A stretch of 60,488 bases of DNA from RECO01 sp050485385 (GCA_050485385.1 JBJHBG010000008.1:1-60488), one strand, 5' to 3'. Positions 17,822 to 26,471 are shown, counted from the stretch's first letter. Program-made: numbers and translations. The notes: generated by a model not told the origin, from the sequence alone.

Positions 17822-19837
17822 ATGACGCCAGAAACCGGCTTCAACTGGCCCTTGATCATCGGCGTGCTCATCGCCGTCGCGTTGTACTGGTCCTACTGTA
17901 TCTACTGGAGCATCGTCGGTTACCGTCAGGCCCGCACTCTTGCGGGCTGGAGCATCTCCGGGCGAACCCTGCCGCCCTGGCTGTTCATGCTGGCGGCGTC
18001 GGTGACCTCGTTCAGCGCCTGGACCTACATGGGGCATCCGGGCACGGTCTACGCGGGCGGCATGGCCTATGCCTTCGCCGGGCTCTACGCCATCACCATC
18101 CCCTTTACCGGCGCCTTGTTCTTGAAACGCCAGTGGATGCTCGGCCGGCGCTACGGCTTCATCACCCCGCCGGAGCAGTACCGGACGATCTTCGATTCCA
18201 ACCTGTTCGGCATCACGATCGTCGTCGTCTCGTTCCTCTACAGCACGTTCTACGTCGCCGTGCAGCTGATCGGCTCGGGCCTGCTCTTCACCGTGGTCAC
18301 CGGCGGCTTCTTCCCGTTCCTCACGGGCAGCATCGCCCTCGCGGTGATCATGCTGATCTACGTCGGCGCCGGCGGGCTCCGGACCATCGCCTGGGTCGAT
18401 GCGCTGCAATACTTCCTGGTCTTCGGTGGCATCACCCTGATCGGTGCGTCGGTGCTCTACGGCTTCGGCGGCTGGGACGGCTTCATGGAACAGGTCTACG
18501 GCGTCCACGCCTACTACACGCATTCGCACGGCTGGATCTTGTGGAACTGGAGTTGGGTTGCCGAGGTCGAGGGGCTCGGGCCGCGGGCGCATTGGACCGG
18601 CGTCATGATGCTGAGCTACATGTTCGCGCTCGCCGGCATCCAGGCCTCGCCCGCCTTTACCATGTGGGCCTACTCGATGCGCCACACCCGGCTGTTGGCG
18701 TGGCAGGTGACGGTCGGTATCGGCACCGTCGTCACCGCCACCCTGGTGCTCTGGTCCGTGGTACAGGGCATGGGTGCCCAGATCCACGCCCATCAGACAC
18801 CGGAGGTCTGGGGCAGCGGCGCGCTTGCCGACTTCATCCGCGCCGCCGGTGCGGCTGGCGCCGGCTCCGACGGCGTCGTGCCGATGCTGATGCTGGAATA
18901 CCTGCCGCTGATCCTGATCCCGCTCGCGGCGATCGGCCTGCTCGCCGCCGCCCAGTCGACCGCGGGCCCTTACGTGTCGTCGTTCGCCGCGATCGCCACC
19001 CGCAACATCGTCGGCGAGAGCCTGCTCTACCGGGCGAGGATACGTGGCCAGGGCGGGCCGGCCGCGGCCACGGCCGGCAATCCGCATCCGAGCCCGGGCA
19101 ATCCGCACGGCCCGCAAGGCTTGCGCATCCGCGACGTCTTCCCCGAGCGCTGGCAGGTGCACTGGTCGCGCTTCTTCTGCCTCGTGCTGCTCGGCTGCGC
19201 CCTCTACGTCGCCTTCGCGCAGCGCGACCTGATGGTGATGCTCGGCGGGCTCGCCGTGTCCTACGGCTTCCAGCTCTACCCGGCGCTGATCGTCATCTGC
19301 TACGGCTTCCGCGGCTGGCCCATGCGGTGGACCCCGCAGGGGGTGCTCGCCGGCCTGATCATGGGCATCGTCTTCGTCACGCTCAGCTACTGGTGGGAGG
19401 AGTACCGCTACCCGCTCAGCATCCATTCGGCGGGTTGGGGCATCATCTTCAATCTCCTCACCATTTGGCTCGTCTCCTCGGTCACCACGCCGAGCCCCGA
19501 GCACGAGGAATGGATGGATCGCCTCGACGCGTTCTACCGCAAGCACGACCCCGCCTATTACGAGCCGAAGGCCCAGTGGTGGCGGAACTTCCTGTGGTTC
19601 TACATCCCCTTCTGGTGGATCATGTTCGTCGGCCCCGGTATCGAGTTCGGCAACTTCCTCGACGGCTTGGTGTTCGGGCTGCCCGGCTTGTGGACCTGGC
19701 TGATCCTGGGCGGGGCGACCGGCGTGTTCATGCTCTGGGCAATGTGCTGGCCGGCGCAGATGGCGACCGCCCCGCGACTCACCCCACAGCCGCGCGACGA
19801 GACGGCCCTCGCCTCGATCGACCACATGCGCGGCTAG
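17822..19837 (+). CDS. Sodium:solute symporter family (SSS) transporter
   Basis: This is a secondary transporter coupling solute uptake to a sodium (or proton) gradient in the inner membrane. It has 671 residues and about 13 hydrophobic helices. The fold starts with 'LIIGVLIAVALYWSYCIYWS', then 'SISGRTLPPWLFMLAASVTS', the SSS-type sodium-site region. Helix IV-VI has 'LIYVGAGGLRTIAWVDALQY' and helix VIII 'AAIGLLAAAQSTAGPYVSS'. An inserted cytoplasmic loop near 410-435 is Gly/Pro/His-rich ('GNPHPSPGNPHGPQG'), unusual for the family. ATG 17822 follows a GGGGGGAAGAG ribosome site. A one-helix protein and a UspA protein follow on the same strand. The substrate is unknown; monocarboxylates and amino acids are possibilities. 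Confidence 0.88.
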   Translation: MTPETGFNWPLIIGVLIAVALYWSYCIYWSIVGYRQARTLAGWSISGRTLPPWLFMLAASVTSFSAWTYMGHPGTVYAGGMAYAFAGLYAITIPFTGALFLKRQWMLGRRYGFITPPEQYRTIFDSNLFGITIVVVSFLYSTFYVAVQLIGSGLLFTVVTGGFFPFLTGSIALAVIMLIYVGAGGLRTIAWVDALQYFLVFGGITLIGASVLYGFGGWDGFMEQVYGVHAYYTHSHGWILWNWSWVAEVEGLGPRAHWTGVMMLSYMFALAGIQASPAFTMWAYSMRHTRLLAWQVTVGIGTVVTATLVLWSVVQGMGAQIHAHQTPEVWGSGALADFIRAAGAAGAGSDGVVPMLMLEYLPLILIPLAAIGLLAAAQSTAGPYVSSFAAIATRNIVGESLLYRARIRGQGGPAAATAGNPHPSPGNPHGPQGLRIRDVFPERWQVHWSRFFCLVLLGCALYVAFAQRDLMVMLGGLAVSYGFQLYPALIVICYGFRGWPMRWTPQGVLAGLIMGIVFVTLSYWWEEYRYPLSIHSAGWGIIFNLLTIWLVSSVTTPSPEHEEWMDRLDAFYRKHDPAYYEPKAQWWRNFLWFYIPFWWIMFVGPGIEFGNFLDGLVFGLPGLWTWLILGGATGVFMLWAMCWPAQMATAPRLTPQPRDETALASIDHMRG

Positions 19838-19853
19838 AGCGTTGGAGAGAGAG

Positions 19854-20033
19854 ATGAGCGCAGGGATGAGCACCTTCTTGGTTCTCCTGGCCTGGGCGGC
19901 ACCGATCGCCGTCGCCGTCGTCATCATGGCGTTCTGCTATCGCTCGCCATCGCGGGAGGAGTTGGAGCGCTACGACGCGCTCCAGCCGGACGAGGTGGCG
20001 CCGACGCCCGAAGCCCTGGCCGAGAAGACCTGA
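19854..20033 (+). CDS. Single-helix membrane protein, probable accessory subunit of the symporter
   Basis: This 59-residue protein has one hydrophobic helix ('FLVLLAWAAPIAVAVVIMAF', about 8-27) and an acidic cytoplasmic tail ('SREELERYDALQPDEVAP'). ATG 19854 lies just after GGAGAGAG; it begins 17 bases past the symporter stop. Small one- or two-helix partners are known for several SSS transporters. I do not recognise a named family, and the role is inferred from position and size. Confidence 0.7.
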   Translation: MSAGMSTFLVLLAWAAPIAVAVVIMAFCYRSPSREELERYDALQPDEVAPTPEALAEKT

Positions 20034-20111
20034 GGTGCGGCTGGCGCCGTGCCCGACGGCCAACGGGCCGCCGGACGCCGCCCCGGTCGTGGTTTGGAGA
20101 GGATGCGCACC

Positions 20112-20579
20112 ATGACGACGCATTACGCCCGCATCATCGCGGCGGTCGACGGCTCCGAGCATGCGGCCCGCGCGGCGGCCGCTGCCGCCGGCCTCGCCAA
20201 CGACATGAACCGGCCGCTGACCCTGCTCTACGTGCTGCCCATGCCCGGCCCCGACGAGTTCGTCAGCATGGATACGGTCGCCGGAGCGCTCGCTGACCCG
20301 GCCTCCTTGAGCTCCGAAGCCATCGACAAGGCGAAGAAGGCAGCCGCCACGCGGGTCTTCGGAGCAGCGCGCCAAGCCATCGGCGAGCGCGGGCCGACGA
20401 TCGAAGAGCGGATCGAGACCGGCGCCGTCGTCCCCGAGATCCTGCGTGTGGCCGGCGAGCTGAAGCCGGCGTTGCTGGTCGTCGGCAGACGTGGCGTCGG
20501 CCGCCTCGAGGAGTTCGTCCTCGGCAGCGTCAGCAACAAGCTCGTGCACCAAGGTGCGATACCGGTCCTGGTCGTCTAG
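20112..20579 (+). CDS. UspA-family universal stress protein
   Basis: This is a cytoplasmic one-domain Usp of 155 residues. The N terminus has 'ARIIAAVDGSEHAARAA', typical of the first beta strand and nucleotide-contacting Asp. The C terminus carries the ATP-binding motif as 'VVGRRGVGRLEEFVLGSVS' (G-2x-G-9x-G-S/T), so it probably binds ATP. ATG 20112 is preferred over ATG 20103 because GGAGAGG ends at 20102, the right distance for the former and too close for the latter. It follows the symporter pair, and Usp proteins often regulate adjacent transporters. Confidence 0.88.
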   Translation: MTTHYARIIAAVDGSEHAARAAAAAAGLANDMNRPLTLLYVLPMPGPDEFVSMDTVAGALADPASLSSEAIDKAKKAAATRVFGAARQAIGERGPTIEERIETGAVVPEILRVAGELKPALLVVGRRGVGRLEEFVLGSVSNKLVHQGAIPVLVV

Positions 20580-20586
20580 CGGCCGC

Positions 20587-21675
20587 GTGGCGAGCCACGT
20601 CGCGCCGGCGCGCGGTGCCGGCTGGCGGCAGGTGTGTCGCGGCTTGGCGGCACTCGGCCTCGCACTGGTGATCGGTGCCTGCGATCGGGCCGACCGGCAA
20701 CTGCTGGAGGCGTCCTTGTCGGGCACCGTCGACGAGGTCGAGGCGGCGCTGGCCGCCGGCGCCGACGTGGAAGCGATGGACGCCGAGGCGCGGACGCCGC
20801 TGATGTTCGCCGCCGCGCGCAACGACGCCTCGGTCGTGCAGCGCTTGGTCGATGCCGGCGCCACGGTGAACGTGGGCGACCGTCGCGCCGTGACGCCGTT
20901 GATGTTCGCCGCGTCCGACAACGTCGAGGCGGTGGTCCGGGTGCTGGTGGCGGCCGGAGCCGATCTGGAGGCGCGCGATCTCGGTGGCGCCAGCCCGCTG
21001 ATGGTCGCCGCCCGCAACAACGACGCGGGGGTCGTGCGTGCGCTGATCGAGGCCGGTGCCGAGGTGGACGCCCAGGACCGCAGCCGGTCGACCGCCCTGA
21101 TGATTGCCGCCGGCCACAACGACGCGTCGGTGGTTCGGACGCTGCTCGACGCCGGCGCCACGGTCGACCTTCGGCCCGAGCGCGGCTGGACGCCGCTGAT
21201 GATCGCGGCCAGGGCCAACGACGCGGCGGTGACGGCGGCGCTGCTCGCAGCCGGTGCCGACGTCGACGCGCGCGACGGCGACGGGGCCACGGCCCTGATG
21301 ATCGCCGCCCGCCACAACGGCCCACCGGTGATCCGCACCCTGCTCGACGCCGGCGCTGCCGTCGACGCGCGCACCGTCGCCGGCTGGACGGCCTTGATGG
21401 CCGCGGCGCAGGGTGGCGCGGCCGAGGCCGTGGCCGTGGCGACGTTGCTCGCGGCCGGCGCGGCGGTCGATGCCGCGGACGATGCGGGCCTGACCCCGTT
21501 GATGGTGGCGGCCCGGCACAACGGGCCGGCGGTGGTGGACCTGTTGCTCGACCACGGTGCTTCGGCCGGCCTCCGCGACCGCCGGGGACGGACGGCCGTC
21601 GATCACCTGCGGCAGAACGAACGGCTGCGGTCGAGCGAGGTGGCGAGCCGCTTGGCGGCGGCGGCCGCCTCGTGA
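20587..21675 (+). CDS. Ankyrin-repeat lipoprotein
   Basis: This is a probable exported lipoprotein made almost wholly of ankyrin repeats, likely a protein-binding scaffold. From GTG 20587 (362 residues) the N terminus is basic, then 'GLAALGLALVIGAC' gives a lipobox with the lipidated Cys near residue 32. About nine to ten 33-residue ankyrin units follow, each with forms of 'TPLMFAAARNDASVVQRLVD' and 'AGADVEARD'. The tail is 'DRRGRTAVDHLRQNE'. The start is uncertain because no clear ribosome site is seen; GTG 20632 is an alternative. Its TGA overlaps the next gene's GTG (GTGA), implying coupled expression. A target is not evident. Confidence 0.82.
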   Translation: MASHVAPARGAGWRQVCRGLAALGLALVIGACDRADRQLLEASLSGTVDEVEAALAAGADVEAMDAEARTPLMFAAARNDASVVQRLVDAGATVNVGDRRAVTPLMFAASDNVEAVVRVLVAAGADLEARDLGGASPLMVAARNNDAGVVRALIEAGAEVDAQDRSRSTALMIAAGHNDASVVRTLLDAGATVDLRPERGWTPLMIAARANDAAVTAALLAAGADVDARDGDGATALMIAARHNGPPVIRTLLDAGAAVDARTVAGWTALMAAAQGGAAEAVAVATLLAAGAAVDAADDAGLTPLMVAARHNGPAVVDLLLDHGASAGLRDRRGRTAVDHLRQNERLRSSEVASRLAAAAAS

Positions 21676-22256
21676 CCCGGAGACGCCGAGGCGAACGCGA
21701 GAACACGAGCGCGACGGCAGCGCCGGTGACGGTGCCGCCGGACGTGCAGGCGGCGCTCGCCGAAGACGAGACGGTCGAAGCGCACTTCGCGCTGAACGAG
21801 GGCCTCGAGATCTACGCGACCGACCGCCGGTTCTTTGGCCGGCGCGAGGGCCGCACGATCGACATCTGGTATGCGGAGGTCGTCGAGGCACGACACCGCA
21901 TCGCCGATCGGCGCAGCTGGCACGGCATGCTCCGCATCGTGCTGGGCGCCGTCTTCGTCGTCGGCGGGCTACTGACCGGCTTCGGCGCGTGGCTCGAGGC
22001 CCTGGTGGCCATCGCCCTGCTGGCGATGGGCGGCGCGCTCGTCCTGCTCGGCCTCCATCGCCGCGAGGATTGGCTGGAACTGCGGATCGACCGGAACGAG
22101 CCGGCACCGTCCGTCTGGTACGTGTTCCTGTTCCTCCCCTTCTGGATCATGCTTCGCAACCGCAAGCGCTACCGGGTGCCGGGCAGTCCCCGGCAGGTGG
22201 ACGACTTCCACGCCTTCCTGGCGGCCCGCCTGCCCCGCCGAGGCGCGCGCGCCTGA
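21672..22256 (+). CDS. Membrane protein with PH-like N-terminal region, function unknown
   Basis: This 194-residue protein has a soluble beta-rich N-terminal part ('DETVEAHFALNEGLEIYATD', 'RFFGRREGRTIDIWYAEV') that recalls bacterial PH-like (DUF304-type) domains. Two close hydrophobic helices follow near 85-130, then a basic segment and 'FLFLPFWIMLRNRKRYRV'. GTG 21672 overlaps the ankyrin gene's stop by four bases; GTG 21726 would give a shorter protein. The overlap suggests it works with the ankyrin lipoprotein at the envelope. I do not recognise a named family with certainty. Confidence 0.62.
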   Translation: MTRRRRGERENTSATAAPVTVPPDVQAALAEDETVEAHFALNEGLEIYATDRRFFGRREGRTIDIWYAEVVEARHRIADRRSWHGMLRIVLGAVFVVGGLLTGFGAWLEALVAIALLAMGGALVLLGLHRREDWLELRIDRNEPAPSVWYVFLFLPFWIMLRNRKRYRVPGSPRQVDDFHAFLAARLPRRGARA

Positions 22257-22336
22257 GCGCCAGCGCCGGACACCAGAACGCCCCTGCCATGCCGCACTGC
22301 TCGTCTTGCGCTCGGCGCATGCCAGCAGTTACGAGA

Positions 22337-22364
22337 TTGCAAGGCTGCCATCATTTGCTAGCTT
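22337..22364 (+). promoter_or_regulatory. Possible promoter for the binding protein-ATPase-ligase half of the cluster
   Basis: TTGCAA (22337-22342), 16 bases, TAGCTT (22359-22364) match sigma-70 hexamers 4/6 and 3/6. It lies in the 163-base gap before the binding-protein gene. A promoter is expected here because the upstream half of the transporter cluster is separated by unrelated genes. Confidence 0.25.
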
Positions 22365-22419
22365 CTCGCCCATGGCCGGCGCGTCGAGACCGGTCGCACG
22401 AAGTCAGGGAGAGACGTCG

Positions 22420-23739
22420 ATGCGTTCTTGTCGTGACTTGATGGTCGGCGCCGTGGCCGGCGCCGTGTTCGGCGCGTCCTGGGGCCTTGCCGTTCCGGTG
22501 GAGGCGCAAGAGCAGTTCATCCCGCTGCTCACCTATCGCACGGGGCCCTACGCGCCGAACGGCATCCCGCTGGCCAACGGCCAGATCGACTATTTCAACA
22601 TGATCAACGAGCGCGACGGCGGCATCAACGGCGTCCGGATCACCTTCGAGGAGTGCGACACCGCCTACAACAACGACCGCGGCGTGGAGTGCTACGAGCG
22701 GCTGAAGGGCCGGCCGGGCACCGCCGTGGTCTCGCCCTTCTCCACCGGCATCACCTACGCCCTGATCGAGCGCGCGACCGCCGACAAGCTGCCGCTGTTC
22801 ACGATGGGCTACGGCCGCACGGACGCCTCCGACGGCCGCGTCTTTCCCTACGTCTTCACCATGCCGTCAACCTACTGGTCGCAGGCCACCTCGATCGTCC
22901 AGTACATCCAGGAACAGGAGGGCGGCGACCTCGCCGGCAAGAAGATCGCGCTGGTCTACCACGACAGCGCCTACGGCCGCGAGCCGATCCCGACGCTGGA
23001 GGTACTGCGCGACCAGATGGGCTTCCAACTCGACCTCTTCCCGGTGGCGCATCCAGGGCTCGAGCAACGCGCGACGTGGCTCGCCATCGGCCGTCGGCTG
23101 CGGCCCGATTGGGTGGTGATGTGGGGTTGGGGCGTGATGAACTCGACCGCCGTGCGCGAGGCGGCGGCCATCGGCTACCCGATGGACCGCTTCATCGGCA
23201 ACCACTGGTCGGGTGCGGAGGTCGACGTGATCCCGGCAGGCGACGCGGCCATCGGCTATCTGGCGGCGAACTTCCACAGCCCCGGCACGGGCTTCGACGT
23301 CCACCGCGACATCTTCACCTACGTCTACGACCGGGGCAACGGCGCCGGCGACCGCGACCGCGTCGGCGAGGTGCTCTACAATCGCGGCGTCACCAACTCG
23401 GCCATCGTCGTCGAGGCGATCCGCGCGGCGCAGGCGATCCACGGCGAGCGCGTCCTCACCGGCGAGGAGGTGCGCGACGGCTTCGAGGCCCTCGATCTGA
23501 CGGCGCACCGGCTGGCCGAACTCGGCCTCGCCGACTTCATGAACCCCGTGGTGGTCAGTTGCGAGGACCACGAAGGCGCCGGCGCCGTCTTCGTCCAGCG
23601 CTGGGACGGCAGCGAATGGGACCGCGTCTCGAACTGGATTCCGCCGCTGACCGACGTCGTGCGGCCGCTGATCGAGGCCTCGGCCGAGGCCTTCGCGGTG
23701 GAGAACGGCATCACCAAGCGCGAGTGCCCGAGCAGCTAG
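22420..23739 (+). CDS. LivK-type periplasmic substrate-binding protein
   Basis: This is the periplasmic type I binding protein of the ABC importer, 439 residues. The Sec signal runs from 'MRSCRDLMVGAVAGAVFG' to cleavage after 'VPVEA'. The mature domain opens with 'FIPLLTYRTGPYAPNGIPLA' and 'GQIDYFNMINERDGGING', the usual Liv/urea/aromatic-acid binding-protein start. It also has 'KIALVYHDSAYGREPIPTL'. ATG 22420 has AGGGAGAG upstream. Its position before a LivF-type ATPase and a PaaK-like ligase suggests an aromatic or other carboxylic acid ligand rather than leucine, but the pocket cannot be read by eye. Confidence 0.92.
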   Translation: MRSCRDLMVGAVAGAVFGASWGLAVPVEAQEQFIPLLTYRTGPYAPNGIPLANGQIDYFNMINERDGGINGVRITFEECDTAYNNDRGVECYERLKGRPGTAVVSPFSTGITYALIERATADKLPLFTMGYGRTDASDGRVFPYVFTMPSTYWSQATSIVQYIQEQEGGDLAGKKIALVYHDSAYGREPIPTLEVLRDQMGFQLDLFPVAHPGLEQRATWLAIGRRLRPDWVVMWGWGVMNSTAVREAAAIGYPMDRFIGNHWSGAEVDVIPAGDAAIGYLAANFHSPGTGFDVHRDIFTYVYDRGNGAGDRDRVGEVLYNRGVTNSAIVVEAIRAAQAIHGERVLTGEEVRDGFEALDLTAHRLAELGLADFMNPVVVSCEDHEGAGAVFVQRWDGSEWDRVSNWIPPLTDVVRPLIEASAEAFAVENGITKRECPSS

Positions 23740-23749
23740 GCCGCCGCCC

Positions 23750-24592
23750 GTGGCGACACCGACCGAGCAGGCAGCCGAGGCGGCGCCCGAAGGGGCGCCG
23801 CTTTTGGCGGTGCACAACATCGAGGTCGTCTACGACCACGTGGTCCTGGTCTTGAAGGGCGTCTCACTCAGCGTGCGAAAAGGCGGCATTACCGCCCTGC
23901 TCGGTGGCAACGGCGCCGGCAAAACGACCACGCTCAAGGCCATCTCCAACCTCCTGGAGGCCGAGCGCGGCGAGGTCACCAAGGGGTCGATCACCCTGGC
24001 GGGCGAGGCCGTGCATCGCCTGTCCTCGACCGACCTCGTGAGCCGCGGCGTGGTGCAGGTCATGGAGGGGCGTCGCTGCTTCGAGCACCTGACGGTCGAG
24101 GAGAACCTGCTGACGGGCGCCTACACGCGCCGGGACGGTGCCGCCGCCATCAAGGCCGACCTCGAGATGGTCTACGACTGCTTTCCGCGCCTGAAGGAGC
24201 GGCGGCGCTCGCAGGCCGGCTACACCTCCGGCGGCGAACAGCAGATGTGCGCCATCGGCCGCGCCCTGATGGCCAAGCCTGCCGTGATCCTCCTGGACGA
24301 GCCGTCGATGGGCCTCGCCCCGCAATTGGTCGAAGAGATCTTCCAGATCGTCGCCGACCTCAACGCCCGGGCCGGCGTCACCTTCCTCCTCGCCGAGCAG
24401 AACACGAACATGGCCTTGCGCTACGCCCACGACGGCTACATCCTCGAGAATGGACGCGTGGTGCTCGAGGGCGCGGCCGCGGCGCTGCGCGACAACGAGG
24501 ACGTCAAGGAGTTCTATCTCGGCATCGGCTCGGCCGGGCGCCGCAGCTTTCGCGACATCAAGAGTTACAAGCGGCGCAAGCGCTGGCTCTGA
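23750..24592 (+). CDS. LivF-type ABC transporter ATPase
   Basis: This is the second ATPase of the importer, expected to pair with the LivG-type subunit at 13.9 kb. It has 280 residues: Walker A 'GGNGAGKTTTLKAISN', 'VVQVMEGRRCFEHLTVEENL' (the LivF 'EGRR.F..LTV' block), signature 'YTSGGEQQMCAIGRALM', Walker B 'VILLDEPSMGLAP' and 'LLAEQNTNMALRYA'. The C terminus adds a basic tail, 'RRSFRDIKSYKRRKRW', found in LivF proteins linked to CoA-ligase clusters. GTG 23750 begins 10 bases after the binding-protein stop. Confidence 0.93.
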   Translation: MATPTEQAAEAAPEGAPLLAVHNIEVVYDHVVLVLKGVSLSVRKGGITALLGGNGAGKTTTLKAISNLLEAERGEVTKGSITLAGEAVHRLSSTDLVSRGVVQVMEGRRCFEHLTVEENLLTGAYTRRDGAAAIKADLEMVYDCFPRLKERRRSQAGYTSGGEQQMCAIGRALMAKPAVILLDEPSMGLAPQLVEEIFQIVADLNARAGVTFLLAEQNTNMALRYAHDGYILENGRVVLEGAAAALRDNEDVKEFYLGIGSAGRRSFRDIKSYKRRKRWL

Positions 24593-24622
24593 CGCCCAGC
24601 CGCCGCCGGCACGGGAAGGGTG

Positions 24623-25864
24623 ATGGTCGAGCACGACGGCGAGTTCTACGACCGCCAGGAGGTCCGCGAACCGGAGCAACGCCACGACCAGACCTTTACG
24701 GCGCTGCCGGGGCTGGTCCGCCATGCCATCGACAACGCACCCGCCCTGGCGGCGCTCTACCAGGGGGTCGACGCGGCGGCGGTCACCTCGCCTGCGGCCC
24801 TTGCGCGCCTGCCCGTGCTCCGCAAGTCGGAGTTGGTCCAGCGCCAAGCGGACACCGCCCCCTTCGGTGGCCTCGTCGCCACGCCGATGGCGCGCCTCGC
24901 GCGCGTGTTCGTCTCGCCCGGCCCGATCGTCGAGCCGGAGAGCGTGCGCACCGACTACTGGCGCTTCGCCCGCGCCCTGTTCGCCGCCGGCTTTCGCGCG
25001 GGCGACCTGATCCACAACGCCTTCTCCTACCATCTGACGCCGGGCGGCATGATGATCGAGGGCGGTGCGCGGGCCATCGGCTGCCCGGTGCTGCCGGCGG
25101 GCGTCGGCCAGACCGGCCGCCAGCTCGAGGCCATCGCCCGCCTACGCCCGACGGCCTACACCGGCACGCCGTCGTTCCTCACTGCCCTGCTCACCGAGGG
25201 CAAGGCCACCGGCGTGGACACCGGCTGTCTCGCCAAGGCGCTGGTGTCCGGCGAGCCGTTTCCGCCGGCGGCGCGCGATGCCCTGCGCGACACCCACGGC
25301 ATCGCCGCCTTCCAGTGCTACGCCACCGCCGATCTGGGACTGATCGCCTACGAGACCACCGCTCGCGAGGGGCTGGTGGTCGACGAGGCGGTGATCGTCG
25401 AAATCGTGCGGCCGGGCACGGGCGAGCCGGTGCCCGAGGGCGAGGTCGGCGAAGTCCTGGTGACCAGCTTCAACCCCGACTACCCATTGATCCGCTTCGC
25501 CACGGGCGACCTTTCGGCGGTGGTGCCGGGGGCCAGTCCCTGCGGCCGCACCAACACGCGCCTCCGCGGCTGGCTCGGCCGCGCCGACCAGTCGACCAAG
25601 GTCCGCGGCCTGTTCGTCCACCCGCACCACGTCGCCGCCATCGTCGCCCGCCACCAGATCGTCCGCGGCCGGCTGGTGGTCGACCGCGTCGAGGCGCACG
25701 ACCGCCTGCGCCTCTTGGTGGAGGCGGCCGACGACGGCGGCGGTCTCGCCCAGGCGTTGACCGACAGCGTGCGCCAGGTCACGGGCCTCAGGGGCGACGT
25801 CGAGCTGGTGCCGCCCGGCTCGCTCCCGAACGACGGCAAGGTGATCGACGACCGACGTGCCTGA
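24623..25864 (+). CDS. PaaK-like (phenylacetate-CoA ligase family) AMP-forming ligase
   Basis: This would adenylate a carboxylic acid, probably aromatic, and form its CoA thioester. It has 413 residues, PaaK size. The N-terminal block has 'LPVLRKSEL' and 'FVSPGPIVEPESVRTDYWRF'; the usual Ser/Thr/Gly ATP loop ('SSGTTG'-like) is reduced here to 'VFVSPGPIVEP', so ATP binding may be altered. Later parts keep PaaK features: 'ALVSGEPFPPAAR', 'YATADLGLIAYE', 'LIRFATGDLS', 'GWLGRADQSTKVRG' and 'GDVELVPPGSLPNDGKVIDD'. ATG 24623 has GGGAAGGG upstream. The stop overlaps the ccmA start by eight bases. Confidence 0.85.
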   Translation: MVEHDGEFYDRQEVREPEQRHDQTFTALPGLVRHAIDNAPALAALYQGVDAAAVTSPAALARLPVLRKSELVQRQADTAPFGGLVATPMARLARVFVSPGPIVEPESVRTDYWRFARALFAAGFRAGDLIHNAFSYHLTPGGMMIEGGARAIGCPVLPAGVGQTGRQLEAIARLRPTAYTGTPSFLTALLTEGKATGVDTGCLAKALVSGEPFPPAARDALRDTHGIAAFQCYATADLGLIAYETTAREGLVVDEAVIVEIVRPGTGEPVPEGEVGEVLVTSFNPDYPLIRFATGDLSAVVPGASPCGRTNTRLRGWLGRADQSTKVRGLFVHPHHVAAIVARHQIVRGRLVVDRVEAHDRLRLLVEAADDGGGLAQALTDSVRQVTGLRGDVELVPPGSLPNDGKVIDDRRA

Positions 25865-26471
25865 ACCGAGCCCGCCTGCCACGGCCGTCCTGGTCCGCGC
25901 CGAAGCCGTGCTTTGCCGTCGCGCCGGCCGCCAGGTCTTCCAGGACGTGAGCTTCACCGTCGGCACGGGCGAGGCGCTGGTCCTGCGCGGTCCCAACGGC
26001 AGCGGCAAGTCCAGCCTGTTGCGTGTGCTGGCGGGACTCCTCGAGCCGGCCGCCGGCAGCATCGAGGTGGCGCCCGCCGCCGACGGCGGCCCCGGCTTTC
26101 ACTACATCGGTCACGGCGACCCGGCGAAACCGGCGCTGACCGTCGAGGAGAACCTTGCCTTCGCCACGGCGCTCACCGGCGGCGGCGACGTCGAGGCGGG
26201 CCTTGCCGCCTTTCGGTTGCGCCGGCTCGCTGACACGCCGGCACGCTACCTCTCCTCCGGCCAACGCCGCCGTCTCACCCTCGCCCGCCTCGTCGCCGTG
26301 GCCAAGCGCGTCTGGCTCCTCGACGAGCCGGGCGTCGGCCTCGATGCCGCCAACCGCGCGCGGCTGGAGGATGCCATCGGCGCCCATCTCGCAACGGGCG
26401 GTGCCGTGGTCGCCGCGACCCACGGCGACGTCGCCATCGCCGGCGCCGCGGTCCTGGAGTTCGGCCGATGA
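25857..26471 (+). CDS. ccmA: Heme exporter ATPase CcmA
   Basis: This is the ATPase of the CcmABCD heme-handling complex for cytochrome c maturation (system I). It has 204 residues, the normal size: Walker A 'LRGPNGSGKSSLLRVLAGLL', 'HYIGHGDPAKPALTVEENL' (the CcmA 'lGH..g.K..LTa.ENL' block), signature 'LSSGQRRRLTLARL', Walker B 'VWLLDEPGVGLD' and switch His in 'AATHGD'. GTG 25857 overlaps the upstream ligase stop. Its TGA overlaps ccmB by four bases (ATGA). Confidence 0.92.
   Translation: MPEPSPPATAVLVRAEAVLCRRAGRQVFQDVSFTVGTGEALVLRGPNGSGKSSLLRVLAGLLEPAAGSIEVAPAADGGPGFHYIGHGDPAKPALTVEENLAFATALTGGGDVEAGLAAFRLRRLADTPARYLSSGQRRRLTLARLVAVAKRVWLLDEPGVGLDAANRARLEDAIGAHLATGGAVVAATHGDVAIAGAAVLEFGR

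Noticed and set aside
17558..19927. N-terminal extension of the AadA-like frame over the symporter
   Set aside because: The open frame continues upstream only because it is antisense to the symporter; the AadA-like start at 17557 has a ribosome site and matches the family length.
19779..21521. Minus-strand frame rich in Ala/Ser/Arg repeats opposite the ankyrin gene
   Set aside because: The periodicity mirrors the 33-residue ankyrin repeat on the plus strand; no independent signals.
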